This document shows positions 8,711 through 17,582 of a DNA stretch of 64,000 nt, in pieces. A model generated the notes under the pieces. That model saw nothing but the letters and a program-made list of their open reading frames with translations, ran no database searches and was not told where the DNA came from. Positions within the stretch are counted from its first letter, which is position 1, and every line of letters starts with the position of its first letter. This DNA comes from JAIBBV01 sp044347745 (lineage in GTDB: Bacteria > Bdellovibrionota_C > UBA2361 > JAFLCA01). Both the position numbers and the translations under genes were made by a program. Where the stretch lies: contig JBIKUD010000006.1 of assembly GCA_044347745.1 (NCBI GenBank), forward strand, positions 42,753-106,752, in the 5' to 3' direction.

Positions 8711-9313
8711 ATGTACTCAAGATTACGAGGAATAGTCGAAGAAATACAATCAAACACTGTCACCCTTGACGTCTCGGGTGTCGGATTTGAAGTGCATTGT
8801 TCCCATGCATGTGTGCATGCGCTCGCTATTGGTGTTGAATCACGTTTGCTTGTGTACACCGATGTAAAGCAAGACAGTATTCGGCTTTTCGGTTTCATTG
8901 ATGCCCTTGAAAAACAGCTCTTCCTCTTGCTTCTTGAAGTTCAGGGCATTGGGCCGCGCACAGCAATGGAAGTGCTCTCTGCGGTTGAACCCCGAATGCT
9001 CTTACGGGCGATTGGCGAAGGAGACGTGCACCAACTCCGTGCAGTCAAAGGAGTAGGGAAGAAAACCGCTGAACGAATTGTAGTCGAATTGAAAGATAAA
9101 GTTGCTGGTAGGGTGGAAACAGTGATTGGTGAGGGCTTGGTGAATCAAATTCAGGTTGAGGCCCGCCTGAGTACCGCAGCCCAAGAAGCTTGTCAGGCCC
9201 TGGAATCACTGGGATTTCCTCGTAAAGATGCAGAAGCAGCACTTAAAAAGGTGCCGCAGGCTGAAAAGTTAAATGCAAGTCAGATGGTGAAAGAGGCACT
9301 GCGGTTTGTATGA
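8711..9313 (+). CDS. ruvA: Holliday junction branch migration protein RuvA
   Basis: RuvA tetramers bind Holliday junctions and load the RuvB motor for branch migration. The ATG at 8711 (MYSRLRGIVEEIQ) reproduces the canonical RuvA N-terminus and gives 200 residues, the usual length. The longer open frame starting at 8633 would add 26 uncharacteristic residues and is rejected; a GGAG motif sits upstream of 8711. The helix-hairpin-helix motifs are visible (LLEVQGIGPRTAMEVL and LRAVKGVGKKTAERI), followed by the flexible linker and the C-terminal domain (AAQEACQALESLGF) that contacts RuvB. The stop overlaps the ruvB start by 4 nt (ATGA), indicating translational coupling. Confidence 0.97.
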   Translation: MYSRLRGIVEEIQSNTVTLDVSGVGFEVHCSHACVHALAIGVESRLLVYTDVKQDSIRLFGFIDALEKQLFLLLLEVQGIGPRTAMEVLSAVEPRMLLRAIGEGDVHQLRAVKGVGKKTAERIVVELKDKVAGRVETVIGEGLVNQIQVEARLSTAAQEACQALESLGFPRKDAEAALKKVPQAEKLNASQMVKEALRFV

Positions 9314-10350
9314 GCAACGAATTGCCAAATAATTTGCCAGGTAGCCAAATGCAGGTGTGGGGTGGTTTTTCAACGGAAGTTGAAATAGATGATGATTCCA
9401 TCAACACTCCGCTTTCGCTTAGACCAAAAAATTTTGACCAGTATATTGGCCAAGCAGCATTAAAAGATAATCTAAAATTGGCTTGTAGCGCCGCGAAACG
9501 AAGAGGCGAGGCCCTCGATCATGTTTTGTTTCATGGCCCCCCTGGTTTAGGCAAAACTTCTTTGGCACGAATTGTCGCCGACGAATTGGGGGTTGGATTT
9601 AAATCGACTTCAGGTCCCGTAATTGAGAGGCCTGGAGATTTAGCCGCGCTGCTTACGGGCTTACAAGCGCACGATGTGCTTTTTATTGACGAAATTCACC
9701 GATTGTCGCGTGTCGTCGAAGAAATTCTCTATCCGGCGATGGAAGATTATCAAATTGATATTCTTATAGGTCAGGGACCAGCGGCAAAGTCGATAAAAAT
9801 TGACTTAAAGCCGTTCACCCTAATTGGTGCGACTACGCGCACCAGTTTATTAACGTCGCCCTTACGCGATCGCTTTGGAATGGTGCTGCGACTAGATTTT
9901 TATTTGCCCCAAGAACTTGCGGTGATTGTCAGTCAGTCAGCCGAGCGTTTAGGTGTGGCACTTGATGCAGAAGCTGCACTTGAAGTGGGAAGGAGGGCCC
10001 GAGGGACTCCGCGTATTGCAAACCGAATGCTTAAGCGATTAAGAGACTATGCCCAAGAGCGTGCAGAGGGGAGTATTACTAAAACTGTCGCACGAGAGGC
10101 GTTAGCGTTACTTGATGTTGATGAGAGCGGCTTAGATCGTATGGACCGATGTATACTCGAAGCTGTGGCTCATAAGTTTAATGGGGGGCCCGTCGGCATT
10201 GAAACTATTGCAGCTGCTGTGGGTGAAGACAAAGAGACCCTGGAGGACGTGTATGAACCGTATCTTGTGCAGCAAGGTTTTATTGCGCGCACTCGACGGG
10301 GGCGTGAAATTACTGTCCAAGGGTTGTCGCAAATTAATTCGCACAAATAA
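9310..10350 (+). CDS. ruvB: Holliday junction DNA helicase RuvB
   Basis: The 346-residue AAA+ motor drives branch migration with RuvA and RuvC. Walker A is GPPGLGKT (residues 76-83), Walker B is FIDEIH (about 125-130), and the sensor/arginine-finger region is GATTRTSLLTSPLRDRFG. The C-terminal winged-helix DNA-binding domain (ETIAAAVGEDKETLEDVYEP) is complete and ends with the usual RTRRGR motif. Length is standard. ruvC is not adjacent. The ruvAB pair is followed 58 bp later by the DUF4390 gene. Confidence 0.97.
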   Translation: MSNELPNNLPGSQMQVWGGFSTEVEIDDDSINTPLSLRPKNFDQYIGQAALKDNLKLACSAAKRRGEALDHVLFHGPPGLGKTSLARIVADELGVGFKSTSGPVIERPGDLAALLTGLQAHDVLFIDEIHRLSRVVEEILYPAMEDYQIDILIGQGPAAKSIKIDLKPFTLIGATTRTSLLTSPLRDRFGMVLRLDFYLPQELAVIVSQSAERLGVALDAEAALEVGRRARGTPRIANRMLKRLRDYAQERAEGSITKTVAREALALLDVDESGLDRMDRCILEAVAHKFNGGPVGIETIAAAVGEDKETLEDVYEPYLVQQGFIARTRRGREITVQGLSQINSHK

Positions 10351-10408
10351 TTAAACGAGTAGGGCGCTGAATACTTTTTGGAATTTTTAGGAACACAGGG
10401 GAATTTGC

Positions 10409-10978
10409 ATGTCGTTTGTTTCGCTTATTTTATCGTTACCCCTTGTTTTTGCCCTGCCCGACCCATTAGTAAGTTGGACTAATGCTGAACATGATGCAGT
10501 TAAAGTTGAAGTAGCGCCGAGTGACGAGTTGGTGTCGCAGTGCCTCGATGCAGGGTTGGAGGTTCGGGTGCGTTATGAAATGCGCGTGTGCCGTCGCCGC
10601 GTGATGTGGGCGGATTCATGCGAAGAACGACGCGTACAAATTCATACCGTCCAATATGATCCGATTCGAGAAGGATATCGTGTCAGCGCGGATCGTTTGG
10701 GCGATACCTCCGCTCCCAAAGTGAACCTTGTAGCAGAGCGTTTTGCTGCCCTCTCTCTTGTTTTTAGAATTCCAGAATTGAGACTTCAAGACATAGGTTT
10801 TTCGATTGAGCAGTTCCCCATGCGTAAGGCTCCCTTTTTTGGGGTGAGGGCGCTTGCCGATTGCAAAGGGGATTACAACGAAACGTTGGCCAGAATTTCG
10901 TCGTTTTTGACACTGGGGCTCATTGATTTTGGATCTTCAGATTCAGGCTGGGTTGATTTCCGTATTTTGGCCGAATAG
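10409..10978 (+). CDS. DUF4390-family exported protein
   Basis: A 189-residue protein with a short N-terminal hydrophobic segment (residues 2-16, probable signal peptide). It has the DUF4390 pattern of basic and aromatic residues (EVRVRYEMRVCRRRVMWADS, then HTVQYDPIREGYRV). Proteins of this family are usually encoded immediately upstream of an NtrY-like sensor kinase, as here (40 bp upstream). This supports the assignment and suggests a periplasmic partner of the kinase. Its biochemical role is unknown. An AGGGGA motif upstream of the ATG fits a ribosome binding site. Confidence 0.7.
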   Translation: MSFVSLILSLPLVFALPDPLVSWTNAEHDAVKVEVAPSDELVSQCLDAGLEVRVRYEMRVCRRRVMWADSCEERRVQIHTVQYDPIREGYRVSADRLGDTSAPKVNLVAERFAALSLVFRIPELRLQDIGFSIEQFPMRKAPFFGVRALADCKGDYNETLARISSFLTLGLIDFGSSDSGWVDFRILAE

Positions 10979-11018
10979 TAAAGATGCATTGTAAGTGTGA
11001 CGAGGGAGACGCGAATCC

Positions 11019-13256
11019 ATGGTAACCCATAAGGCACGCATGCTTGTGTGGTGGCGTCGGACCGGAATGGGGCTACGAGCCTCCATTTTCCTCGTGGCTG
11101 TCGTGCTGTTGGGCTCGCTAGTTTATTTTCAGCGTCCGCAAGAAGAATCACCATTCGTTGCTCGTAATCTGCTGTTTTTCATTCTGGTCAATCTCAACAT
11201 CATTATCATTTGTGTGTTGGCGTTTCTGATTGGACGCAATGTGGTCAAGCTTGTGTTTGACCGCCGTCGCAAGGTGCTCGGGTCCAAATTGAAAATGCGC
11301 CTTGCGGTAGCATTTGTCGGATTGACGCTCGTACCGACGATATTTTTGTTTGTACTTGCCTCTGGCCTACTTAATCGTGTGATGGAAGGGTGGTTTAGTT
11401 CTCAGATAGAAATGTCGGTGAGTGGCGCTGTGGACGTAGCGAAATACCATTATGCATCATTGCGTGAAATGACTGGTGCTGCGGTCGAGCGGCTTGCTCC
11501 TGTGGTGATGGCGGCGGACTCCGAACGTACCCTTGAGCAGATGAAAGATTGGGCGGAGGCTCGAAGAAAATCAGAAAAGTTGTACGGTCTACGCATCGTT
11601 GATGGTGCAGGCAAAGAGTTGGTTGCGGTTTATAATGCAGCGGCAGCAATTGCAACTTTTCAAGAACCAGAACTTGATAAAGATGCTCTGGCGAAGGCGC
11701 TTGGCGGAGCCACGGTGGCGATATTTGAAGAGCACGAAGCAAGCCAATTTGTACGCGCCTATAAGGGAATTGAATTCCAGGGTCGTCCTTCCGTCCTCAT
11801 CGTGAGCACTCGCGTCAATCCCGATTTGGCTGAGGCTCTGGCTAGTGTGAGCGATTCTTATAAAGAATATGAGCAGCTCAAACTCTTTCGAATGCCCATA
11901 AAGTCAAGTTTGCTGCTGACACTTGCCATGATCACCTCGCTTATTTTGTTCGCTGCAATTTGGATTGGATTTTATATCGCGCGAGAGATCGCGGTTCCGA
12001 TTCAACGTCTGGCTGAAGGAACTCGAGCAGTGGCCAAGGGCGATTACGATTTTCAAATTCGGGTCAAAGGGGATGATGAAATTGGCATGCTCGTGCAGCT
12101 CTTTAACCAGATGACTCGAGATTTAAAACACTCAAGGCAAGATGCGCTACAGCGTCGATTATATATTGAAACCATCCTAGCTAACTTGGCAGTTGGGGTT
12201 GTGGCTTTAGACAATTCTGGGTTGGTAACCTCGGTGAATGAGGCAGCTGCTACGCTACTGGATCTTAAGCAAGCGGAGCTTATAAATGGGCAACCGCTAC
12301 GCTCGGTGATTGCTGTCGAAGTCTACGGGCAGCTTGAGCCATTGTTGACCCAGTTAGATGCTGAGTCGGAGTCGAGTGAGCCTGTGACTAAAGAAAGTGA
12401 AATCGTACTTTCTCGTAAGGGCCAAGAATTAAAAGTGGTGTGTACACTTGGCCGAATTTCAAATCAGTCGGGGACAGTGTTAGGGACCGTACTGCTTTTT
12501 GATGATATCACCGAACTTGCCAAAGCTCAGCAAATGTCGGTCTGGCGAGAAGTTGCCCGCCGTATTGCACACGAGATTAAAAACCCACTCACGCCGATAC
12601 AGTTATCAGCGCAGCGGCTTAAGCGTCTTATCGTTCATGGTGAACATGCGGGAGTGGTGGAAGAGTGCTCGCAAACTATTGTGGAGAATGTCAATTCTAT
12701 TAAGCGACTGGCTAACGAATTTTCGAACTTTGCTCGAATGCCCACTGCCGACCTCAAAGCCGCTAATTTAAATTCGTTGATTGCGGATGCCTTGGCCCCT
12801 TTTGCGGAGAGCCATTCGACTATTGTTTTTCAGTTTATTGCCGATAGCCAATTGCCCCCTGTAACAATGGACTCTGAGCAAATAAGGCGTTGCATAATCA
12901 ATTTGCTAGACAACGCCATAGTGGCGCTTGAACGTAATGCTGCTGCGTTCGTGGGGAAGGAGCCAGCGCGGGTGGTGGTAAAAACATTGTATGATGCCGC
13001 CAATAAACAAGCGCAAATTGAAGTTTCAGACACAGGACCAGGCATTCCCGATAGTGAAAAATCTCGTATATTTGAGCCATATTATACTACCAAGCAGGGG
13101 GGGACAGGCCTGGGGCTAGCGATAGTTACCTCGGTATTGTCAGACCACCAAGGTTCAATTCGTGTCTATGATAATCAACCTCGAGGCGCTAAGTTTATAC
13201 TGAATCTCCCGCTAGCTCCGAAGGCTCAAACACAAAGGCGTTTGGCTCCGGTATAG
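11019..13256 (+). CDS. NtrY-like membrane sensor histidine kinase
   Basis: A 745-residue inner-membrane kinase. The N-terminal third has two to three membrane segments (about residues 20-36, 50-70 and 90-112) with a periplasmic sensing region. It continues with another membrane helix near residues 300-320, a HAMP domain (VPIQRLAEGTRAVAKGDYDF), a PAS domain (about 385-495), a HisKA domain with phospho-acceptor His518 (RRIAHEIKNPLTP) and an HATPase_c domain (N box LLDNAIVAL, G boxes DTGPGIP and GGTGLGLAI). This is the NtrY architecture, associated with nitrogen or envelope signalling in alpha- and betaproteobacteria. No NtrX-type response regulator follows; the next gene is fbp, so its partner must lie elsewhere. 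Confidence 0.88.
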   Translation: MVTHKARMLVWWRRTGMGLRASIFLVAVVLLGSLVYFQRPQEESPFVARNLLFFILVNLNIIIICVLAFLIGRNVVKLVFDRRRKVLGSKLKMRLAVAFVGLTLVPTIFLFVLASGLLNRVMEGWFSSQIEMSVSGAVDVAKYHYASLREMTGAAVERLAPVVMAADSERTLEQMKDWAEARRKSEKLYGLRIVDGAGKELVAVYNAAAAIATFQEPELDKDALAKALGGATVAIFEEHEASQFVRAYKGIEFQGRPSVLIVSTRVNPDLAEALASVSDSYKEYEQLKLFRMPIKSSLLLTLAMITSLILFAAIWIGFYIAREIAVPIQRLAEGTRAVAKGDYDFQIRVKGDDEIGMLVQLFNQMTRDLKHSRQDALQRRLYIETILANLAVGVVALDNSGLVTSVNEAAATLLDLKQAELINGQPLRSVIAVEVYGQLEPLLTQLDAESESSEPVTKESEIVLSRKGQELKVVCTLGRISNQSGTVLGTVLLFDDITELAKAQQMSVWREVARRIAHEIKNPLTPIQLSAQRLKRLIVHGEHAGVVEECSQTIVENVNSIKRLANEFSNFARMPTADLKAANLNSLIADALAPFAESHSTIVFQFIADSQLPPVTMDSEQIRRCIINLLDNAIVALERNAAAFVGKEPARVVVKTLYDAANKQAQIEVSDTGPGIPDSEKSRIFEPYYTTKQGGTGLGLAIVTSVLSDHQGSIRVYDNQPRGAKFILNLPLAPKAQTQRRLAPV

Positions 13257-13311
13257 TGGTACGGCTACGATTTTTCTTTATACAAACGGCACTTCACAAA
13301 TTGGTTGCTCT

Positions 13312-14319
13312 ATGTTCTCTACTTTGAATTTAAGTCGATTTATTCTCAAACAGGAACGCGAGCATCCGGCTGCCACCGGAGAGCTCAGTGACCTTTTGTC
13401 CTCAATTGCTTTGGGCGCAAAAATGATTTCGCAGTTGGTAGCAAGCGCTGGTCTTAAAGGTCAGCAGGGCTATACGGGACGCACCAATGTGCAAGGAGAG
13501 GCTACCCAATTTCTTGATGAAGAGTCTGACCGAATTTTACATGAGCTCCTCGGCTCCTCGGGGCATTTTGGTCTGCTCGTTTCGGAGGAGCGGGACACCG
13601 TACAAATAGCCACTGAAGGACGTGATTCTGCAAAATATGTGGTTGCTTTTGATCCTCTTGATGGCTCGAGTAATTTAGGCTCAAACATTCCGGTAGGCAC
13701 TATCTTCTCGATTTGGCGCAAGCGTTCGCCCGGCGGTAGTGCAGCACTCGAAGATTTTTACCAGCCTGGAAGAAATTTAGTTGCGGCTGGATACACAGTC
13801 TATGGAGCTAAAACCACCTTTGTGTATTCATGTGGAAAAGGTGTGCATGGGTTTACCCTGGATCCCTCAATTGGTGAGTTTGTACTGACAGACGAGCGAA
13901 TTGTGAGTCCAGAAAGAGGAAAAACGTACAGCGTCAATGAAGGCAACGCGCTGCAATGGTCAAATGAAATAAGCGAGTTCGTGCGTCAGCTTAAGCTTGA
14001 AAATAAAGAGAGGCGTAGCCCCTATGCTGCTCGTTATGTGGGTTCATTAGTTGCTGATTTCGATCGCAACCTTAAAAATGGCGGAGTGTTTTTGTATCCT
14101 GCCGACAAAAAAAATCTTAATGGAAAGCTAAGGCTTCTCTATGAATGCATTCCACTCGCATACATTGCCGAGCAAGCCGGCGGCCGAGCAATTGATGGGA
14201 AACGTAATGTCCTAGATATTGTCCCGAACGATATTCATCAGAGAAGCCCCTTTATTGTAGGAAGTTCCTACGAAGTGACTTGGTTTGAAGGCATCCTCTC
14301 AGGCCAGGTGCGAGGCTAG
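13312..14319 (+). CDS. fbp: Fructose-1,6-bisphosphatase class 1
   Basis: This 335-residue cytoplasmic enzyme hydrolyses fructose 1,6-bisphosphate to fructose 6-phosphate in gluconeogenesis. The metal-binding signature DPLDGSSN begins at Asp114. Other family blocks are TGRTNVQGEATQFLDEESD, YAARYVGSLVADFDRNL and the C-terminal YECIPLAYIAEQAGGRA. Length matches class 1 FBPases (about 330 residues). The neighbours (NtrY-like kinase, DUF4398 lipoprotein) do not suggest a metabolic operon. The ATG at 13312 gives the standard N-terminus. Confidence 0.96.
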   Translation: MFSTLNLSRFILKQEREHPAATGELSDLLSSIALGAKMISQLVASAGLKGQQGYTGRTNVQGEATQFLDEESDRILHELLGSSGHFGLLVSEERDTVQIATEGRDSAKYVVAFDPLDGSSNLGSNIPVGTIFSIWRKRSPGGSAALEDFYQPGRNLVAAGYTVYGAKTTFVYSCGKGVHGFTLDPSIGEFVLTDERIVSPERGKTYSVNEGNALQWSNEISEFVRQLKLENKERRSPYAARYVGSLVADFDRNLKNGGVFLYPADKKNLNGKLRLLYECIPLAYIAEQAGGRAIDGKRNVLDIVPNDIHQRSPFIVGSSYEVTWFEGILSGQVRG

Positions 14320-14458
14320 GTTTTGTTTGGCCTACTTTCAAAAATGAGCGTCGGGATGATGCAGCGCATACGCGCTTAGTGCATTCCTTGGTTAGAGTCA
14401 CATCGGTTAGTGAGTTTTTCACCAACCTGACTAAGTGGCAAACAGAGGGAACATGCAT

Positions 14459-14809
14459 ATGTCGCGGTATTTTCTAGTATACAAATCTTTACAGGCGTCC
14501 TGTATCGCATTGACTTTGGGTGGGTTCGTGGCATGCAGCCCACAAAAACCCGCTGCAGCCAGTGTGGCGGCGGCAACCTATCAGGTCAAAATGGCCAATC
14601 AAAGTGCTGCCCCACGGTATGCTCCCCGGGAGTTGGCGCAAGCTCAAGAGAAGCTCCGTTTAGCTGAGCGGGCTGTGGAAGAGCGAAATTTTGTGGTAGC
14701 TCGTCGCCTTGGTGAGCAAGCATCTGTAGATGCGAGCTATGCGATTGCCAAAAGCGAAGCTGATAGATCGATAGTAAGCGCTCTAAAAAGTTATCCAGCA
14801 ATAAAGTAA
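14459..14809 (+). CDS. DUF4398-type lipoprotein
   Basis: A small lipoprotein of 116 residues from the ATG at 14459. I prefer this start because GAGGGA lies 8 nt upstream; GTG at 14435 and ATG at 14453 are in frame alternatives. The signal peptide ends in a lipobox (GGFVAC), so the mature protein is lipid-anchored. The remainder is a charged helical hairpin (YAPRELAQAQEKLRLAERAV ... VARRLGEQASVDASYA) characteristic of DUF4398. It precedes an OmpA-domain lipoprotein and another small lipoprotein in the same direction, pointing to an envelope-tethering operon. Confidence 0.8.
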   Translation: MSRYFLVYKSLQASCIALTLGGFVACSPQKPAAASVAAATYQVKMANQSAAPRYAPRELAQAQEKLRLAERAVEERNFVVARRLGEQASVDASYAIAKSEADRSIVSALKSYPAIK

Positions 14810-14861
14810 ACGACTCTGCGACGGCGCGAGTTATGTCACTATTTTTAAAAGGCCCCACCCT

Positions 14862-15707
14862 ATGACTATCAAAAAGTATTACTCCACAGTAACGCTATGC
14901 GTATCAGCATTTTTGTTGGCGAGCTGCTCTCAAGGCAGATACCCAGCAATTGTTGAGCAAGCCCAGAGTGATGTGCTCGCGGCTCAAAGAGACTCGGTTT
15001 TGATGTCGCATGCGCCGTTGGTGGTAGCAGATAGCGCGCAGAGTCTCAGAATGGCCGAAGAGGTCTGGAGTACATCGCGCAATGACCAAGAGGTTGAGCA
15101 TCTGGTTTATCTCACTCAGAGAAGATTGGGGATCGCCCAACAAAAATCTCGTGAGCAAATATCCCAGTCTCTGACGCTTGAACAACTGCAACGGAATCAT
15201 CTCGCGGCTGAGCGACTCGAGTACGATTCGCAGAGTAGGAATGCGCGTTTAGATATGTTGGAGCGTGAAAGCGCCCATAATCAGGCGGACTTGAGAGAGC
15301 TACAGTTTGACGCTAACCAGCAAATGGCCGGTCGAACCGCTGTGGATCAATCAGGAGCAAGAAGGCAGTTTACGTTTGATAGTGATGCGCTATTTAAGTC
15401 AGACTCCGCTGAGCTAAGGCCGGGTGCTTTTTCCAGACTGAGACCGCTGATGGGGCGACTTGAAAAAGATCCGTCACGTTCCATTTCAATTGAAGGACAT
15501 ACAGATAACGTCGGCGGCGCACGTTCTAATCAGGTCCTCTCGCTCGATCGGGCCGAGGCAATAGCAGCATTGCTCGTTGATAATGGAATTGAAGCTTCTC
15601 GGATCTCTTGCAAGGGGGTCGGGGAAGAACGTCCAGAAATGAGTAATCGATTTGAATCTGGACGTAATCGAAATCGAAGAATGCGAATCGTATTAGGAGA
15701 CCTATAA
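14862..15707 (+). CDS. OmpA-domain lipoprotein with N-terminal helical region
   Basis: The 281-residue protein has a lipobox signal peptide (FLLASC at residues 17-22). A long helical region (about 30-150) includes a DUF4398-like repeat, and the C-terminal OmpA domain (about 165-281) has the peptidoglycan-binding signature SISIEGHTDNVGG followed by SLDRAEAIAALL and NRNRRMRIVL. It is expected to sit in the outer membrane and bind peptidoglycan non-covalently. The start of the next gene overlaps its stop codon by one base, indicating co-translation. Confidence 0.88.
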   Translation: MTIKKYYSTVTLCVSAFLLASCSQGRYPAIVEQAQSDVLAAQRDSVLMSHAPLVVADSAQSLRMAEEVWSTSRNDQEVEHLVYLTQRRLGIAQQKSREQISQSLTLEQLQRNHLAAERLEYDSQSRNARLDMLERESAHNQADLRELQFDANQQMAGRTAVDQSGARRQFTFDSDALFKSDSAELRPGAFSRLRPLMGRLEKDPSRSISIEGHTDNVGGARSNQVLSLDRAEAIAALLVDNGIEASRISCKGVGEERPEMSNRFESGRNRNRRMRIVLGDL

Positions 15708-16066
15708 TGAACAATACTGAAAAACAAAGATTGATTGGGCATTTTTTAATGCTGTCCCTTACTCTTGCTCCTATGGCCTGTGAAGATGGGCACAAAAAGG
15801 TGATTCAAGAGCAGTACGAAGCACAAAGAGAGATTCAAAAAGCTGAACGTGGAGTGCAGGAGCAGATTGCAGATTCAGCAAAGGAAATTTCCAAAGCGCA
15901 AATAGATGGCGATCCTGTCAAAGTTGAAACGAAAAAGATTGAAGCGACCAAAGATATAGCGGCTGCGATGCGGAGTGTAGACGAACAGAAAGTCGAAGGC
16001 AGTCAGGAAATATTGGAAGCGCAAAAAAAAGCAGGAGAGGTGACTGGCACCTACGAAAAGAAATAA
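15707..16066 (+). CDS. Small charged lipoprotein, unknown function
   Basis: A 119-residue protein with a signal peptide and probable lipobox (LAPMAC, Cys25). The rest is almost entirely charged helix (EAQREIQKAERGVQEQIADS and onward), likely a coiled coil. It overlaps the OmpA-lipoprotein gene by one base and is probably the last gene of that operon. I recognise no named family beyond the resemblance to short envelope lipoproteins. Confidence 0.65.
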   Translation: MNNTEKQRLIGHFLMLSLTLAPMACEDGHKKVIQEQYEAQREIQKAERGVQEQIADSAKEISKAQIDGDPVKVETKKIEATKDIAAAMRSVDEQKVEGSQEILEAQKKAGEVTGTYEKK

Positions 16067-16175
16067 TAGCTGGACGTAAATTGATGCTATGGGCTTAATA
16101 TCCTGCTGGATGCAGAGCTGAGCTGCACTAAACCCAAAAGAACTTCTCAATAGGATCTGTTGAGTAGTGAATGAA

Positions 16176-16472
16176 CTACGGTATCGACTTTTGAATGACT
16201 TTAAGTGCTTTGACACCATCTTTGGTGATGTGCCAAGTTTTTGAAGTGAAGTCGCCGGCAGGATGGGGAGCTACTAGTTTTTGCCCTTCGAGAATAAAGA
16301 GATATCGCTGGACCTCTTTTTCATCGGAGAGTCCACTGAGCTGGGCAATTTCGTTTAACTGGAATTGACGAGGGAGGCCTGCGCTAAATCCGTCACGCGA
16401 GAGGGTCTTGAGAACATTTATTTGGTTCACGTAGCTATCACTGAGGTTTTTAGGAAGCTTAGGCTTGGTCAT
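16176..16472 (-). CDS. Winged-helix DNA-binding protein
   Basis: A 98-residue protein whose middle resembles a winged helix-turn-helix (LNEIAQLSGLSDEKEVQRYL, then a wing and VAPHPAGDFTSKTWHITKDG). It is transcribed towards the lipoprotein operon and stands alone. There is no ligand domain, so it may be a small regulator or a helper of a larger complex. The target is unknown. The 407-bp region upstream of it, to 16879, contains no gene but carries the palindromic repeat at 16693-16873. Confidence 0.6.
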   Translation of the reverse strand: MTKPKLPKNLSDSYVNQINVLKTLSRDGFSAGLPRQFQLNEIAQLSGLSDEKEVQRYLFILEGQKLVAPHPAGDFTSKTWHITKDGVKALKVIQKSIP

Positions 16473-16692
16473 GCGATATTCTCCGCTAGTCGTGAGTCCC
16501 AGGTGTGGCGAACGCCACGAGCTGGGCAGTTTAGCCTAAGTCGAAAACTAACGCAAATTGATGAAATGGGCTAAGTATTTGGATTTTCCAATAAAATGGA
16601 GTTGGGCGCAGATGCCCGTAGTGGGGGGGGCGTTCTCCATAGATAAAGCAGTTTTGCTAAAATTACGAGTTGAACTTTACACTCCCGTTATT

Positions 16693-16873
16693 CTGTTCTC
16701 CGTCAAAATGCGTTCAGACGAGCCTCGGAACAAAGTATGAACGCAACGAAGAACGCTTAGAGAATTGCAAGGAATTGAGCTCGAAATAGCAGTATCCTTG
16801 TAAAAATTTTATGCTTCTCACGAGCTCAACTTCCAGCAATTTCAAGCGTTCTTAGGAATTTCACGGAGAACAG
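16693..16873. repeat. Palindromic MITE-like element, copy 1
   Basis: Perfect 11-bp terminal inverted repeats (CTGTTCTCCGT at 16693-16703, complement at 16863-16873) bracket a long imperfect hairpin (arms 16749-16783 and 16821-16853, both carrying AAGAACGCTT and TTGAGCTCG). A smaller hairpin is built on TGCGTTCA/TGAACGCA. The same arrangement occurs in reverse orientation at 29832-30069. No open reading frame is present. It lies directly downstream of the coiled-coil gene at 16880. Confidence 0.75.
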
Positions 16874-16879
16874 AGCGTA

Positions 16880-17542
16880 TTAGTCGCCAAGCTGCTGCTC
16901 TACGAGTCTTGTATACTCGTCTTCCAAATCCAGATGCTGCTGTTTGAGGGCTTCCAGGCGTTCGTTTACGCCATTATATTCGGAGATAAGATCGCGTAAA
17001 CGCGAGCCCGCGTTCGTAAGCGCATTTGAAAGCTCTTGTAATATAGCCTTTTGATCTTGGGTAAGCTCCACCTCATCCATAATGGCATCGAGATTCTTCA
17101 TCGACTGGGCAAGCTTTTGTTCAAGACTAATGGCTTCGTTCGATAAATCTTGGTGTCGGGTCAGTAGATCGTTCAGTTTTGTTTCGTCTTCGGCTTTTGC
17201 AGACTTAATATCTTGCTGGGCCGTTTCCTTCTCGCCTACCTGTTTTTGCGCAACATCAAGTTTATTCTCTATTTCCTTTAGTGTGGCTTTCTCTTTTTCT
17301 AGGTCAGCATTGACCTTGCGGAGCATTTCTTCAACTTTCTCGGCCTGCGCTTTAGATACGTAATTGTCTTTAAACGCAATCAACGCTCGAGCTGCCTTAG
17401 TTTCTTTATCTATATCTGCGATAAGTTGATCTTTGCCTCCGCTGGCGGCTGCCACGGCTGAACGCTTCAACACAAACGTGAGACCTACGATGGCCCCGGC
17501 GCCAATCACGGACATTATTATTCCCAGAAACAACATGCTCAT
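16880..17542 (-). CDS. Membrane-anchored coiled-coil protein
   Basis: This 220-residue protein has one N-terminal membrane helix (about residues 4-25) followed by roughly 180 residues of heptad-rich coiled coil (for example EKVEEMLRKVNADLEKEKAT and GEKETAQQDIKSAKAEDETK). There is no catalytic motif. It lies 40 bp downstream of gspN in the same orientation and may be the final gene of the T2SS transcript, but it is not a recognised Gsp component. Confidence 0.65.
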   Translation of the reverse strand: MSMLFLGIIMSVIGAGAIVGLTFVLKRSAVAAASGGKDQLIADIDKETKAARALIAFKDNYVSKAQAEKVEEMLRKVNADLEKEKATLKEIENKLDVAQKQVGEKETAQQDIKSAKAEDETKLNDLLTRHQDLSNEAISLEQKLAQSMKNLDAIMDEVELTQDQKAILQELSNALTNAGSRLRDLISEYNGVNERLEALKQQHLDLEDEYTRLVEQQLGD

Positions 17543-17582
17543 AGTGAGGCAGCTTAGCGGAAAACCTTGGAATTGGCGACCC